Shown here: one piece after another, positions 24,083-36,351 of the stretch | Numbering within the stretch: position 1 is the first letter of the stretch | Layout of the letters: every line of letters begins with the position of its first letter | From: Chaetomium olivaceum | Taxonomy: Eukaryota > Ascomycota > Sordariomycetes > Sordariales > Chaetomiaceae | Assembly: GCA_039881045.1 (NCBI GenBank) | Contig: JAYWVB010000064.1 | Span: 1 to 64,000 of the forward strand | DNA: 64,000 bases | Direction: 5' to 3' | Position numbers and translations under genes: made by a program | Notes under the pieces: model-generated | Databases searched by the model: none | What the model saw: the letters and a program-made list of their open reading frames with translations, nothing else | What the model was told of the DNA's origin: nothing

Positions 24083-24894
24083 ATGAAACTGTCGACAGCT
24101 TTCCTTGCCATGGTGGCCGTTGCCTCCGGCCACACCATTTTCCAAAAGGTATCTGTCAATGGGCAGGACCAGGGACAGCTCAAGGGCGTTCGCGCCCCCT
24201 CTAGCGACTACCCCATCATGAACGTCAACGACGGAAACTTTGCTTGCAATACCGGCATCCAATTTAAGGACGACAACATCATCAACATCCCGGCTGGAGC
24301 ACGGGTTGGTGCCTGGTGGGGACACGTTATCGGCGGTGCACAGTCCGCTAACGATCCCGACCACCCCATCGCACGAAGCCACAAGGGTCCCATCATCGTC
24401 TACCTCGCCAAGGTCGACAACGCCGCCACGGCTGGGACTACGGGCCACAGGTGGTTCAAGGTTGCCGAGAGTGGCCTGAACGGTGGAGTTTGGGCAGTCG
24501 ACACGATGATCTCCAATGCCGGATGGCACTACTTCAACATGCCGACCTGCGTCGCCCCTGGAGACTATCTGATGAGGGTCGAACTCATCGCTCTTCACAG
24601 CGCTGGGTCTGCGGGCCAAGCCCAGTTCTACATGGAGTGTGCCCAGTATGTTCCCATCTCTCGCCCAGCATCATTCATTTGCTCCACCATATGCAGTTGA
24701 CTAACCTTTTTCTCTCTACCAGGATCCGCATCACCGGTTCCGGCACCAACACGGGCACGAACTTTGTCAGCTTCCCCGGAGCGTACAAGGCTGACCACCC
24801 CGGCATTAAGATCAACATCTATGACAACTCTGGCAACCCGAATGGTGGGGGTCGGCCGTACCAGATTCCCGGGCCGCAAGTTCTTACTTGCTAA
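24083..24894 (+). CDS. Lytic polysaccharide monooxygenase, AA9 family (no CBM)
   Basis: Secreted copper enzyme that oxidatively cleaves cellulose or hemicellulose. Exons 24083-24645 and 24723-24894; 244 residues. The signal peptide ends before HTIFQKVSVNG, leaving His as mature residue 1, the first arm of the copper histidine brace. The second brace His is in WWGHVIGG. The active-site cluster is seen in HSAGSAGQAQFYMECAQI (the Gln and the axial Tyr). Cysteines fit a disulfide-stabilised fold. There is no linker or cellulose-binding module; the protein ends shortly after the catalytic domain. A TATA box is placed upstream. Substrate and regioselectivity cannot be told from sequence. Confidence 0.92.
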
Positions 24895-25614
24895 GTTGCA
24901 CATCTCACAACGTAACATGGGGCTTATCAACACGGTCTAGTTATTGTGGTTATGTGGAACCTTGGAGGAAACTGTTGGTCTTCTACCTATGGATCTTACG
25001 TTTTTGATGTTTTGGCGGCCGGTGCAGGGCTTCTTGAAGGGGGACAAGGAATGTGTTCCAATGTTGCTCGATTAGAAGTAAATGCCAACTTTGATAACGA
25101 GAGGCGGTGCTGTTGACTAAACCATCACAGCGTAACCACTCCTATCTTCATACTTTGTTTGTAACTACCATCCCTGGGTTGGTAGTGTCCATAATTATCT
25201 ACGACACCGCAACGCTGAGCGAAGTTCAGCTGCAATAATCGGAGCATCTCCCTCCGAGGTCTTGATTTCCTCATACGGATCGCAGATCTATACGAAATAC
25301 AGCCGCGAGTAAACTGGAACACAAAAAGAAAGTCCGGCGATCGACTAATCTATCGGACACAATTTTCCACCTGGCCCGCGTATCCAGATAATTGGGTGCA
25401 GTGAGGCCAAACTACCGGGTAACGGAGGGACCGGTTCCGCGATCCGCAAACTTTGGGTTGAGCGGCGAACTAAAGTACTGCGTTATTTGTATGCCACTTC
25501 GTGAGACGCATAAGAGGGACATTTGAACCGTATTACCGTAATCTTGGTCGTTTGTCTCATTCTTCTCCTGACCTTATTTGGTGATAGTACTCGAGTCGTT
25601 CAAAGCGTTGCAAT
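24895..25614. other. Intergenic between AA9 and CE3-like genes
   Basis: 720 bases between two genes in the same direction. Nothing recognised beyond the promoter of the esterase. Confidence 0.5.
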
Positions 25615-26505
25615 ATGGTCTCTTTTAGAAGCATCGGGCTGCTAGCCCTCGCCGCTGCTGGTCTTGTAGAGGCCCAGGCCAAAGTCAAGATCATGGCGCT
25701 GGGTGATTCCATCACCGGGAGCCCCGTAAGAAACTTGACATGCCCTCAAACCGTTCAGCCTACCCCGGCTGCTCTTGGAGCTGTCAAGTATTAGAGATTT
25801 GCTAACAAAAGCGAGCAGGGCTGTTGGCGGGCTCTCCTCTGGCGAAAGCTCCAGGACGCCGGCATCCAGAACACAGACTTTGTCGGAACGCTTCCTGCGC
25901 AGGGCTGTGGCTTCGACTACGATGGGGAGAACGAAGGCCACGGTGGATACCTGGCAACAAACATCGCTAGCCAGAACCAACTGGTAGGCTGGCTGTCTCA
26001 GACCACGCCCGACGTCGTCATGATGCACCTAGGAACCAACGACGTGTGGAGCAACCTGTCGCCGAGCACTATACTTGGGGCCTTTGACGCGCTTATCAAG
26101 CAAATGAGGGCTAGCAAGCCGACGATGAAGATTCTGGTAGGTTTTGTGACTTGTCCCCAGCTCCTTGGTGGTAGATACGTACGTACTAGCTTGGGCTGAC
26201 CACGACAAAAATAGGTCGCACAAATCATCCCGATGAATCCGCCAAACTGCGCCGAATGCGGGCAACGTGTCGTGGATTTGAACAAGGCAATCGCGGAGTG
26301 GGCTCCAACAATTGTGACAGCGGAAAGCCCGATCACGGTGGTGGACTGCTGGACGGGATTCAACACTGCGTCGATGACCGGCGATGGCGTTCACCCCAAC
26401 GCGAACGGGAACGAGGCCCTGGCGAACTGTTGGTTCGATTCGCTTGCCGAGGTAATCAAAGACTCGTCGGAAAGAGACAGAGAATTTCCGTCTAGCAGAC
26501 ATTGA
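25615..26505 (+). CDS. Secreted SGNH-hydrolase esterase, CE3-like (acetyl xylan esterase type)
   Basis: Probable carbohydrate esterase removing acetyl groups from xylan. Exons 25615-25725, 25819-26136, 26215-26505, all phase 0; 239 residues. Signal peptide MVSFRSIGLLALAAAGLVEA. SGNH blocks: IMALGDSIT (catalytic Ser), GYLATNI (Gly block), HLGTNDVW (Asn block), GDGVHPNANG (catalytic Asp/His). The small single-domain size and GCWRALLWRKLQDAG following block I are as in family CE3. Intron 1 interrupts just after block I. Neighbouring AA9 and GH27 genes support a role in plant cell-wall breakdown. A different ester substrate remains possible. Confidence 0.85.
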
Positions 26506-28518
26506 TATCAATCATGAGTGGTTACATTATATAGTGTATGCTGTCCTTTCGTCAAATCATTGTAAATGCACCTCGGATGACTCCCGATCCGACGTAGCTT
26601 AGGTACCCGTCCTGCCCTGTGTCTCCATGCCGCATACTTCTCTAAGACATATGACACAAGGTACCCTACTTACTTAAATAGGCACCCGATTAAGCCGTCG
26701 TATCAAGGTGAATCCGCCGGGCCGCTTTGTCGGTGAAGCTGGAGCAGAAGGAGCGGGGAAATATCACGGGCTGGACCGTCCTAAAGGCCCTATTCCGGAG
26801 TCACTGTCTTTACCGCCCAGTCGGGCGGGACTGCGGATTCCAGCAACGTCACATCCGACACTTCCCTCGGCAGTTGCTAAACAGATGGACTAGTTGCATG
26901 GGGTGTAGACGTACTACCTCGTGGACCAAAGATGTCGAATACCGAGTTAGAACACCGAACCAGACCTTCGAGTATAGGGATGAAACGGAAACTATCCGGA
27001 AGTATTAAGGAGCTGCATTGAATCTGCATTGAATCTTTTTAGTTTTCCTTTTTCTCGATGATGTCCTTTATTTTTCTGTTCTTTTCTTTTCTTGCTCGGT
27101 TTCCTTTCCTTCTTCCCCCCTTTGTGCTTACTCCATTCACGTTTTTTCTTTTATTCACCTCTTTTCTCTTTCTTTTCTCTCTTCTTTTACTCGGGGTTTT
27201 TTTTCCCGTTTATTTTTTCTTAAACTCTTTATTTCCTTTCGAGTTAGCTTTTTTGGGGCATGAGGGTGGCTGGTCAAGTCAACCGCGGCACAGGTCAACC
27301 GTCCCTGCCCAGTTTTCTGGAAGGGAACCCAATACTCCAGTCCTTTCCCTAACAGGTACCTGCCAAGCAAGACCCATGTGGCTGCCCGAGGTGCCATGTT
27401 AGTCCACCAACGAGAAAGAAATTGCCCTTGGCCCTTCTCCCCTCTTAATTCAAGCCACACGATGATTACAGGACGTCACAAGCCCCGCCATGTCCCCCCG
27501 TAATACGAGTTGTCAATCTTCCCTTCCCAGTACCTGCGTGAACCACTTGAAGAACGCTCAGGTCCGGTCTGGAACATCTCTCTTGATGGGACTTCTCACC
27601 TTGCTCGACGGGGGCGGCAGGGGAATTCCAAGTGTAACAACCTGAATCTTGATTGGTGCGTTGAGTGTTCCCCCTGAGGAGGCTCAACGGAGGGGCGTGC
27701 TCCGTGCCCTTTCAGGTTAGGGGTAGCAACGGCAGGGTAGCATTGTTTCTTGAGTTAACCTCATCAGGGAATCAAACTTGCGTGAACTGAAGGAAACTCT
27801 ACCCCAACCTTCAATTGCCGGAAATGCGACTCCAACATGCTGGGTCCGTCACAGAATGTTCTCCAGCGGTTTACAACTTTGGCGTCTCGAAATGTAGATA
27901 CTTTGGTACACACATGACAAATTGCGCAAACTGATATCAAATATACAACATGCAGCATTGGCTATGACCCCATACCCGGATGATCCGGGATCCAATCTCT
28001 TGAACTCATCAAACACCATTCCAAGAAATCTTGCAGGTGGTACGAAACCATGCATGGCGCTATGACCGCAGCAAGTTGGGATGTAACGGCGGGGAAGAAG
28101 CCCGGTCCCTTTCTCCTCGTCAGGCGTACCCGATTACCCACCCAATCTTGAAGGAAGAGTAAGTCTCGCTTCTTCGGTAACTCCCGGTAGGTATCAGCAG
28201 TTGCTCACCTCCGCTCACCTCCACCTTTCGAGAAATGCACTCCTAGCGAATATGCGGCCTGCGAGTGATCAGACATGCATTGCAGACGCAGTGGCAGCTC
28301 CCTAGACCGGTCTGCGGAGGCACGACTTCCGTGTTATTCCAGGTCTCTCGATGCAGGTCACACTTCTCAGGCCATTATTGTTTAAGAAAAAACATACCTC
28401 TTAAGAGAAGGGTACAGGCCATTGATTCCAATATTTAGGTTATATACCACTGTCTTACCTTCTCTAAATTGAAGGTTATTCATTCACTTATTGTCTCGTT
28501 TGAAGACACCTACTCACT
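26506..28518. other. Intergenic with second pyrimidine tract
   Basis: About 2 kb with no supported gene. It holds the CT-rich tract and motif copy B at 27035-27275, and a GH27 promoter with TATATA at 28441-28446. Confidence 0.5.
27035..27275 (+). repeat. Pyrimidine tract (about 200 bp) ending in dispersed motif copy B
   Basis: Nearly pure T/C from about 27035 to 27240, then GAGTTAGCTTTTTTGGGG and TGAGGGTGG. This is the same order and spacing as copy A (20.4 kb) and, inverted, copy C (32.1 kb). Confidence 0.6.
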
Positions 28519-30081
28519 ATGCTGGTGCTCTGCGTCCTCTCCGGGCTCGTTTTGGCCGGTCCAACTGTGGCCATAGTTAGCCAAGATGGAACCGGACGTC
28601 TCCCAGCTATGGGCTGGAACTCGTGGAACGAGTACGGTTGTGACATCAAGGATAGTGACTTCATCAAAATCGGCGAATTGTTGATCTCATTGGGCCTGAA
28701 GGATGTAGGCTATGAATACGTCAACATCGACGACTGCTGGAGCGACAAGGAGAAGAGACGGGACCCAACTACCAAGGAAATCCTACCCGATGCAATCAAG
28801 TTCCCACAGGGAATTAGCCACACCGCCGAGGTGATTCACTCGATGGGACTGAAGTTCGGGATATATAGCGATGCTGGTTCGTATTTACCTACCTTACCCT
28901 ATGACGCTATTTGGCTCGACGTTGTCGCTCGCTAGGCACCGGCAGTACTAACTGAGGGATTCTCCAAGGTACCGACACATGCGGAGGTTATGCTGGTTCG
29001 CTTGGATATGAGGAAATCGATGCAGCATCCTTCAGCAAGTGGGGGGTCGATTGTTAGTCAAGTTTCTGGTTGCTACCTTGCCTATGTCCCCTCCCACCCC
29101 CCACCTCCATACACCGGCTAACTGCTTGCTTGATTGCACCCCAGACCTCAAGTACGACAACTGCAACGTTCCGACCGAGTTCGTTGATGAATATGAGTAC
29201 ACTCCGGAAGGGCAGCACAGCGACGCACCCATCGGCTATGACTGGGGAACGTCCAGGACCGCCCAGCGCTACAACGCCATGCGAGATGCCCTCCTCAAAC
29301 AAGACCGAACAATCCAATATTCTCTCTGCGCATGGGGTCATGCCCACGTTGAGCAATGGGGCAACAACACCGGCCACAGCTGGAGAATGTGGGGGGACAT
29401 TATGCCCGCGTGGGGGGGCAAAGAGGAGTGGAGCTGGGGTCTGATGCCCATCGTGAACCAGGCATCCTTCCTCTGGAACGCGACTGACTTCTGGGGACAC
29501 AGCGACTGGGACATGCTGGAGGTCGGCAACGGAAATCTGACCATTGAAGAGAACCGGAGCCACTTTGCGCTGTGGTGCATGCTCAAGAGCCCGCTTATCA
29601 TCGGCACTCGACTCGACACCATCGAGAAGCCGATCCTCGAGATTCTGTCCAACAAGGAGCTCATTGCCTTCAACCAGGATCCCGTGTATGGCGCCTCGGC
29701 TATGCCTCTAAAATGGGGCTACAATGAGGATGGCACTTCGGACATGGCCCATCCCGCCGAGTACTGGGTGGGCACTTCGGTGAAGGGCCTTCACCTGTTT
29801 ATGCTCAACACGCAGGAGAAAACGGTCAAGATGCAGGTCCAGTTCAATAGCATCCCTGCACTCCGCCATCGTGCTAATACCGAGTATCTCGTCCACGACA
29901 TGTGGACTGGCAAGGACTTGGGCAGATTCCGCGGGAAGATCGCCTTGAATGTGGCATCTCACGACACTGCAGCGCTGAGGATCACAACTATCCACGGTAC
30001 AGTTGCGTCACTAATCCAAACTAATCATTTTATGCTAACAAGATGGTAGGACGCCATCCCCATCCCGAATGGACACCATAA
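28519..30081 (+). CDS. Alpha-galactosidase, glycoside hydrolase family 27
   Basis: Secreted retaining enzyme that removes alpha-1,6-galactose from galactomannan and raffinose-type sugars. Four exons: 28519-28876, 28969-29052, 29145-29996, 30050-30081; 441 residues. The N-terminus is hydrophobic (MLVLCVLSGLVLAGPTVA). GH27 motifs: MGWNSWNEYGC, YVNIDDCWS, GIYSDAGTDTCGG, LKYDNCN (the Asp is the nucleophile) and WGHSDWDMLEVGN (an Asp here is the acid/base). The last exon is only 32 nt and replaces an in-frame read-through; the splice gives a short tail ending E-W-T-P. Exons 1-3 are certain; the terminal exon is a model. Confidence 0.92.
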
Positions 30082-30489
30082 AAGCTTTTAGGGCACTTAT
30101 GGGAGCGACCTGTTACCGGCAATACTTCTCTGGGCTTTGCACTATCGATGATAGCCGTTTATCATCATTCTTGGTAGTTGGGAGGGTCTTTAAGTGGGCT
30201 ATCTAGATTGTATGACGATATGGCGTTGGTCATAGATAATAGGAGGTCAGAAGTACTGCACCATCCTGTTTCTGTAACAGACCAGTTCCCTGGAATTCTT
30301 CTCCACCACCACTTTGTGTTTCCCAGTTCCTTTGCAAATTATGCTTCTGACAGAACAACTTCTGTATCCACTGTTTTTATCGGTTACGGACAAGTGGCGC
30401 TTGGTATATGCACCCCGCGTAGACAAGAGCTGCGCGGAGTGTCGCAAGGCCCGTTCAGCCTGCGTCCAGGATAGACTTCCAGCCGAAAG
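30082..30489. other. Intergenic
   Basis: Region between the GH27 gene and the decayed gene. Nothing supported. A Cys-rich short frame around 30410-30450 looks finger-like but is isolated. Confidence 0.45.
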
Positions 30490-31905
30490 GTTACGATACC
30501 ATCAAGAGTAAGATGGACAAGATCTACGACACACAGATCTTTATGAGCGGTACCCTGCCGGATAATTTGCTCTATCTTATAGTCGGCTATCCATCTCATC
30601 CTCTTTATTGGTCTGGTCGTCTCTGTCCGTCTGGTCGATGCGCAGCTATTGGCCAACAATCCCCGCCTGCGCGCCGGCCTCAAGACGCTCTCGAAGCGTT
30701 ACAAGGACGGCACCGCCCTGGCCTCTGCCGCCGTCCCGCGCAGCGCGATCACCAAGTTCAAGCGGGCTGTCCTGACGCCCGAGTTCCTCGCCCTGGTGCG
30801 GAACTTTTGCCATCTTCTGGAGATCGCCCAGGAGAATCGCTCGTCCGGCCGCGCTACTTTCTCGCCCGCCTCTGCCGCCTCCCCGTTGGGGCCCGCTGCC
30901 TCGCCTACAAAGCTTGGCACCCCCGCGCATCGGGGCCGTGGTGCGATGGTGCTCTCTGCTCGCCCTAACCGCGTCCGCTTCGCCTCTCAGGTTCCCCCTG
31001 CAGGCGGCGTCGTGGACGCCATAGGAACTGCCCTCTCCCGCCACCTCGTCACGGCCGACGCCAATACCAGCGGCCCCCTGCGCGAGCTCAGCCGCACCAA
31101 CAACAACGTGGCGGTGGTGAGATGTGTACAAGAGCCTATTCGAAAGCGTGGCGGCCCAGGAAGACCAGCTCATGTTAGGACACCAATGGAAGCGAGCTCA
31201 AAGGGATAGGAGCCGTATCCTAGAATAATTGCGCCGCCCCAACCATGCCCCTTGCCTACGTGACGGACCACTATCCTACTGCGAGCACGGCTTTCAGCTG
31301 CGCCCGCTATTCCGAGCCCTCGTCATGGTCGACGGCCACGACCCGGACGACAACTAAGCCGCCGCCCAAACGGGGCCTTCGCGACAGCTGGAGACGCAAC
31401 CCACTACGGGAACAAAGTGTAGACTGGTCTACGGCCTGCCACCCCGTCCTGTCGGTAGGCACAGGGGACGACGACCGCGTCAGCTCTCCCGTCAGCTGCG
31501 GGCCGCTATTTGTTTCCCATAGGGTTCTGCCGCTAGAGCGCGACGGATGTCGGGACTTTGGGGAGAATGTCGTCCGGGTCAGGCTGGACCATGCGTTGGA
31601 GTTTATTGAGGAGTTGGTTCGTCGGGAGAAAGGGGCATTACCTCACGTGCGTGAGGCGTTGGAGAATGAGTTGGATGACCTGTGCGAGCAGTGGATTGAT
31701 AGGGTGCTGGAGAAACGCGGCACAGGTTGGGTTGAATTCTAATGGCTTTACAGGGCGCGCTAGTCGCCGGGCACGGGCGAGGTTGAGCGGGGAGGCGTTT
31801 GACGTCGAGCAGACTATGCCGGAGCGGGAATCGGTGGCTGTTGTTACAGGGGAGGCCCGGAGTAACTTAGAGGGCACATCCAATGTTCTACTAGTGCTGG
31901 TGTAG
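30490..31905 (+). pseudogene. Decayed or frameshifted gene of unknown family
   Basis: I do not recognise the family. Consecutive frames give protein-like sequence: a charged start near 30513 (MDKIYDTQIFMSGTLPDNLL), a hydrophobic stretch LILFIGLVVSVRLVDAQLL (30600-30650) and a basic helical block ending near 30830. A Ser/Ala/Pro-rich region and a helical block VYKSLFESVAAQEDQLM in another frame (31120-31180) follow, then LDHALEFIEELVRREKG and LENELDDLCEQWIDRVLEK (31590-31720). The frame must change near 30565, 31115, about 31200-31340 and 31740 to read through. Codon use stays gene-like on both sides of each break. It may be a pseudogene or a real gene with base losses. Confidence 0.4.
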
Positions 31906-32382
31906 ATAGAGCAATAACCAGAGGAAGTTGCCTGTGGTCGTGGGTCCAATACTGACAAGACCATATCAATTAGCAAAGTATCTCTGTCCTCATCACCGTC
32001 GTCGTCTATCCCCACATTTACACACCCTGTACCAAAACAAAAGACAGCCCCTTGGCTCACGGCTTGTGTGGCCGAATTCCCCTGATCAATGACGACTCTC
32101 TAGGCGGGCACCTTCCGGCCAAAAAAAGCCGAACTCAAAAAACAATGCAAGAAAAAATAAAAAAAGAAAGAAAGAAAAAAGTGAAAATAAAAAGAAACCG
32201 AGAGGAAGAAAGGGAAAAAAGAAAGAGGTAACAGGGACCGAGAAAGAAGAAGTAAATGAAAAATAAAAGAAAAAAGAGAAATCGAATAAAAGAAAAGATA
32301 GATGGAGTGACCCCTTTTGCCCATAGCACGGCGAGTCCATAAAGGGAACCGGGTTCTGTTATGGGCATTGCAATGCCTTACC
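31906..32382. other. Intergenic with inverted pyrimidine tract (copy C)
   Basis: Contains the purine-rich (plus strand) tract and motif copy C; otherwise nothing recognised. Confidence 0.5.
32100..32310 (-). repeat. Pyrimidine tract ending in dispersed motif copy C (minus strand)
   Basis: On the minus strand: a T/C tract of about 160 bp, then GAGTTCGGCTTTTTTTGGCC and GGAAGGTGCCC. Same order as copies A and B, opposite orientation. Confidence 0.6.
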
Positions 32383-34183
32383 TTAACAGCCCAAGTCCTG
32401 CATTTGTATCGATGTGGCTCCACTCCCTTCAAGGCCGGTTGAGCGACTGGTCACGGCAGGCATCGGAACTCTGCTATGACCACCCACACGACGCCTGAGT
32501 TTGCTCTTGGAAATCATCTTGTTAACGAAATCTTGGCCTGGTGGATGGAAGACCTCCTGGATCGACTCCAGTGATCTGCCCCTGGTTTCTGGCATGTAAA
32601 CCAACAGTACCACCAAGGTAAAAGTCGTTAGACCAGCAAACAGAAAATAGGGGCCAGACGACGACTGAGCCAAAAATATCGGGGTAATAAAAGCCGTCAA
32701 GAAGTTTGTAAACTACGTGAACGACCAGGCGTGTTAGCAACCATCTCGTCTAGCACACAGACATAAGGTGAACCTACAAAGTTGAGACCTTGCGCAAGGG
32801 CGTTTGCCGTGGCTCTGGTGTGCGCGGGCTGGATCTCGCTTGCATAAATCTTGCCCACGATTCCCCATGTTGAGACATAGGCCAAGGCAAAGACGAAGAT
32901 CAAGGTGATGACAACCCATCGCCCAGCACCATGCCCGCTGAAAACGCTCTTTGAGGCATATAAACTCCCGATGATGGCCATGGAACCCGCTAGGAGGATC
33001 CCTCCCCAGAAGACAATTGTACGTCGACCCCACCGGTCAGCCAGGAGGAACGCAGGGACTGAGATGGCAAACATCAAGACGGCCGAGACACCAGACGCAA
33101 TAAAGGATGCAGTCTCGGCGGGTAGGCCAGCCTGTGAAAACAGAGTCGGGGCATACTGCAGCAACTGTCAGCTCACTTCTTTAAGGACCCAGACTTCCAA
33201 GACTTTCATAAGTCGGCGTTGGACTCACATAAAGTACCCCATCAATACCACAGAGCTGTACCATACCGAGAATAAATAGGGCAAGCGTGGTCCGGAATCT
33301 GTCTTTTCTGCGAAAAATGTCCATGACCGCACGCCAGTCGAACTGTGGCTGGGCCATAGCGGCAGTATCTGAGCCACTGGGGAGCTGGTCTATGATGTCC
33401 CTCAGGTCTTGTTGTATCTCGTCCTGCCCAAACTCAAGAAGCTCCATGTGATGCATCGCCTCCTGAGCCCGGTTGCGGGCCATGAGCCATCGGGGAGACT
33501 CGGGCAAAAAGAGACAGGCCAGGGCAAGCAAACCACCGCCGACGGCTTGGATGATAAATGGCAGGCGCCATGCCATCTCGCCGGGGATTCCTATTGTACC
33601 ATAGCAAGTGAAGTAGCCCAGGCAGGTGCCAAGTGTCACTAGAGCTTGGGGCATGGCGACGAGTTGGCCGCGTCGGGCCCTCGGGGCAATCTCGCAGATG
33701 TAGACGTTCAGGTTCCCAAGATAGAGCCCTTCCCCAATGCCGACGAGGGACCGGCCCACCAGCAGCATGGGGAGGTCCGTGGCAGCCGCCTCGAGCGCTG
33801 CGCCTATGGTGAAGGCTACGGCACCGGCCAGGACGATACGCACATGTCCGTATTTGTCAGCCAAGAGCCCCGCCATGAATGAGGGGATGGCTCCCATAAG
33901 GAGTAGAAAGGATACGGTCAGACCTCTCATTGTCGGCGAGAGGACGGCGATGGAGGTCTGGAACGTAGGCATCTCTGTGATGCTCCCGATGGAGCCTGTG
34001 TCGTACCTAAAGAACAGCCACACTTCAGAACTGCTCGCAAGCATGGTGAGGAACGATTTTTGGTGCATACCCATTGAGAAAGCCGCCAAGTGACATGTAC
34101 ACGGCCGCCTGGAAATATCTTCTCGGGCGGACAATACGGCGCATAATGCTACGCAATTTTTGGTCGGGAGTTGCGCTCGCCAT
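32383..34183 (-). CDS. MFS sugar transporter (SP family)
   Basis: Probable plasma-membrane sugar/proton symporter. Four exons on the minus strand: 34183-34071, 34006-33229, 33155-32778, 32712-32383; 532 residues, phases all consistent. Sugar-porter signatures: a GSIGSI segment after TM1, LLADKYGHVR (loop 2-3), VGIGEGLYLGNLNVYICEIAP (PETRA-like region after TM4), PESPRWLM after TM6, LADRWGRR (loop 8-9) and PETRGRSLESI after TM12. The cytosolic tail of about 70 residues is basic. The start at 34183 adds a hydrophilic N-terminus (MASATPDQKLRSIMRR) joined through intron 1, better than a start inside the intron. Substrate unknown; the enzymes around it favour hexose, xylose or oligosaccharide. Confidence 0.88.
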
Positions 34184-36351
34184 CTTCACGATAGTGGTTG
34201 CCGTGAGGTTGGATGGCTTTTTGGCCGTTCCGAATACTCACGTAGGATGAACAAACACTCGTGAGGCATGAGAATGAATGATGTAGTTTTCGAGGTTGCA
34301 TGCTGATCCTCTCCTACTACGGACCCAACCACTCAGCTGCTGACTACTCTGACATCATTGCTGAAGTTGGTCGGGCACCCTCTGGTCGAACAGGAAGGTG
34401 TATTATTAATACTCTACATACCAGAATCAATTACACGAGCAATCGGAGCAAAAGAGATCAAGGAAGGGAAACTGCCATATCCGGAAAAATGCATCGAGTA
34501 AAACTGTTAAAGAAGTGAAATGGAAATCACCTGAGCGGCAGAAATTAAAGCTGAGAGGGAACTTGGGATGTAAAGGAATCCTGTAAAACTAAAAGAAACG
34601 GGTTTCATCTTCTTCCAGTTGATCAGAGGTCCAGGCGGCCACCGTTCGGTCTACATTCAGAATGCTTTTGTAGCTTACTTTAGCCGTTTGTATGTATGAA
34701 TGGATAAGGAGGTATCTACCTCGGGACCTAGTTTCCACGGTTTTCAGAATCCAAGAATAACTATCACTTACCCAAGTAATAATAATTGTTGTTGCCTAAA
34801 TCATACACGCCAACTTGAAGCCACACGATTAAGTTCAGACCTTCTTCTTCCTAAAACCGGTGAATAATCTGCGCGGCCACGCAGGGTCTGTGCAACAGTT
34901 GTACCACTTCATTTCACGGGGTGCGAAACATGGCAAGGAGGAGAGACAAGGCATAACAGGCTGCTAAAAGAGAGTCGACTTTGAGCTGGGATCTAAACCC
35001 CATCGACGCCGTAATTGGAATATACCTGTACAACAGTGATGGATTATAGTTTACAGAACACCCTCCTCGCAGAATAAACGCGAAGACTAAAGATAGGATG
35101 CTAAACCGTCATCGGTAACCCAATAGCGGTACTGCTGGGTGCAGTGCTGGTGGCACTCGGTGACTCCCGAGGGTAGGTAGCTACCAGTGCCGTCGTCGAC
35201 CTAGCTACCTAGGCGCAACTGCTTTTTGAAATCAGGGACTAATATCCCGTGAGGGGGTAGTTTCCGTAAAGTGGGATTACCCACTCTACTTGTAGCTATG
35301 TATCTGACATCAATGATCTCTATAGCCGAACGTCCTTGACCGTCTACAACGCGATATTTCAGCCCACCACATCCAACCAACGGCTACCGAGATGAACAGA
35401 ACACCGGAGTATCCAGCATCTTACATACGATCAATACCGAGACACCACCGTCTCCCGGGAAAGCCTCCTTCTGAGTCTGGAAGACACGATTACCCTCCCA
35501 ACCCCATCTACGCAAAGCAGGAGTTGAAAAAGATATCGAGAAAAAGAAATCGAGAAAGATAATATCGAAATAACAAGAAAGAAAGAAGACGAAAAGAAAT
35601 AAAGATGTCCAGAAACAATTTTTTTTGAAAGGACAGCGATAAGAAGAAATAAAAGCAAAGAGAGAGATATATAGTAAACAGGGACAGAACATGGAAGAGA
35701 TATGAAGGTCAAGAAGAGGAAATAAGTCACGGTCAAGGAAAAAGTCGAAGAAATGCAATTTGGGCGTTTGATGAAAAGATCAATCGAGAAATATACAGGG
35801 ACATAAAACTAGGTACCTTACCTAGGTATGTACATGTACATAAATCATTTAGTTGAGTATCGTGCTGTCTAAAGTCACGCCAAAAAAAGAAATGTCTTGG
35901 AATCAAGGGACCAAAAGCCTTTGGCCAAGTCGGGAAACTCATGATTCGGGGTGAACAATAATATATGCTGTGTAAGGTACCTATTTAACTCGAATGCGCT
36001 TACAAATTTGGGTTTTGTGTAACAAGGCTTAGCCGCCGGCCTGCGTGTCGGTTCAATGGCGGTGTTACGAGGCAATGATTGATGGCAAGGCTTTCTGAAA
36101 TTGTGACCGTGATTCCCGATTGGGCATCACTGCAGGCAGCACTGCCATGTTATTCCCCCCCTTTCCGAAGCGTGTCTCCCCCTCATCGCCTCATCCGGGA
36201 ATTCCTCCCAATTACACTTACCTACCTCAAGTTTTAACAGTGTAACACGCCCACCAGACGGGTCCATATCTTGTCTCCAACTTTGCTAATTGCCTAGCTT
36301 CCAATTGACCGGGAATGAAGTAATCACTTCTGCTACATCGGTACCGTAGCC
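34184..36351. other. Long intergenic, AT-richer, with purine tract
   Basis: About 2.2 kb with no supported gene. It holds a 230-bp purine-rich tract (35520-35750) and palindromic TAGGTACCTA-type and TGTACATGTACA motifs around 35810-35840. The last part is the promoter of the HeLo-like/ankyrin gene. Confidence 0.5.
35520..35755. repeat. Purine-rich (GA) tract, plus strand
   Basis: Long A/G-rich run with GAAA/GAAAG units. Unlike copies A-C it is not followed by the shared GAGTT-GC motif on either side. Confidence 0.6.

Noticed and set aside
30410..30455. Cys-rich segment SCAECRKARSAC that looks like a Zn2Cys6 finger
   Set aside because: Isolated, with wrong spacing and no continuing domain.
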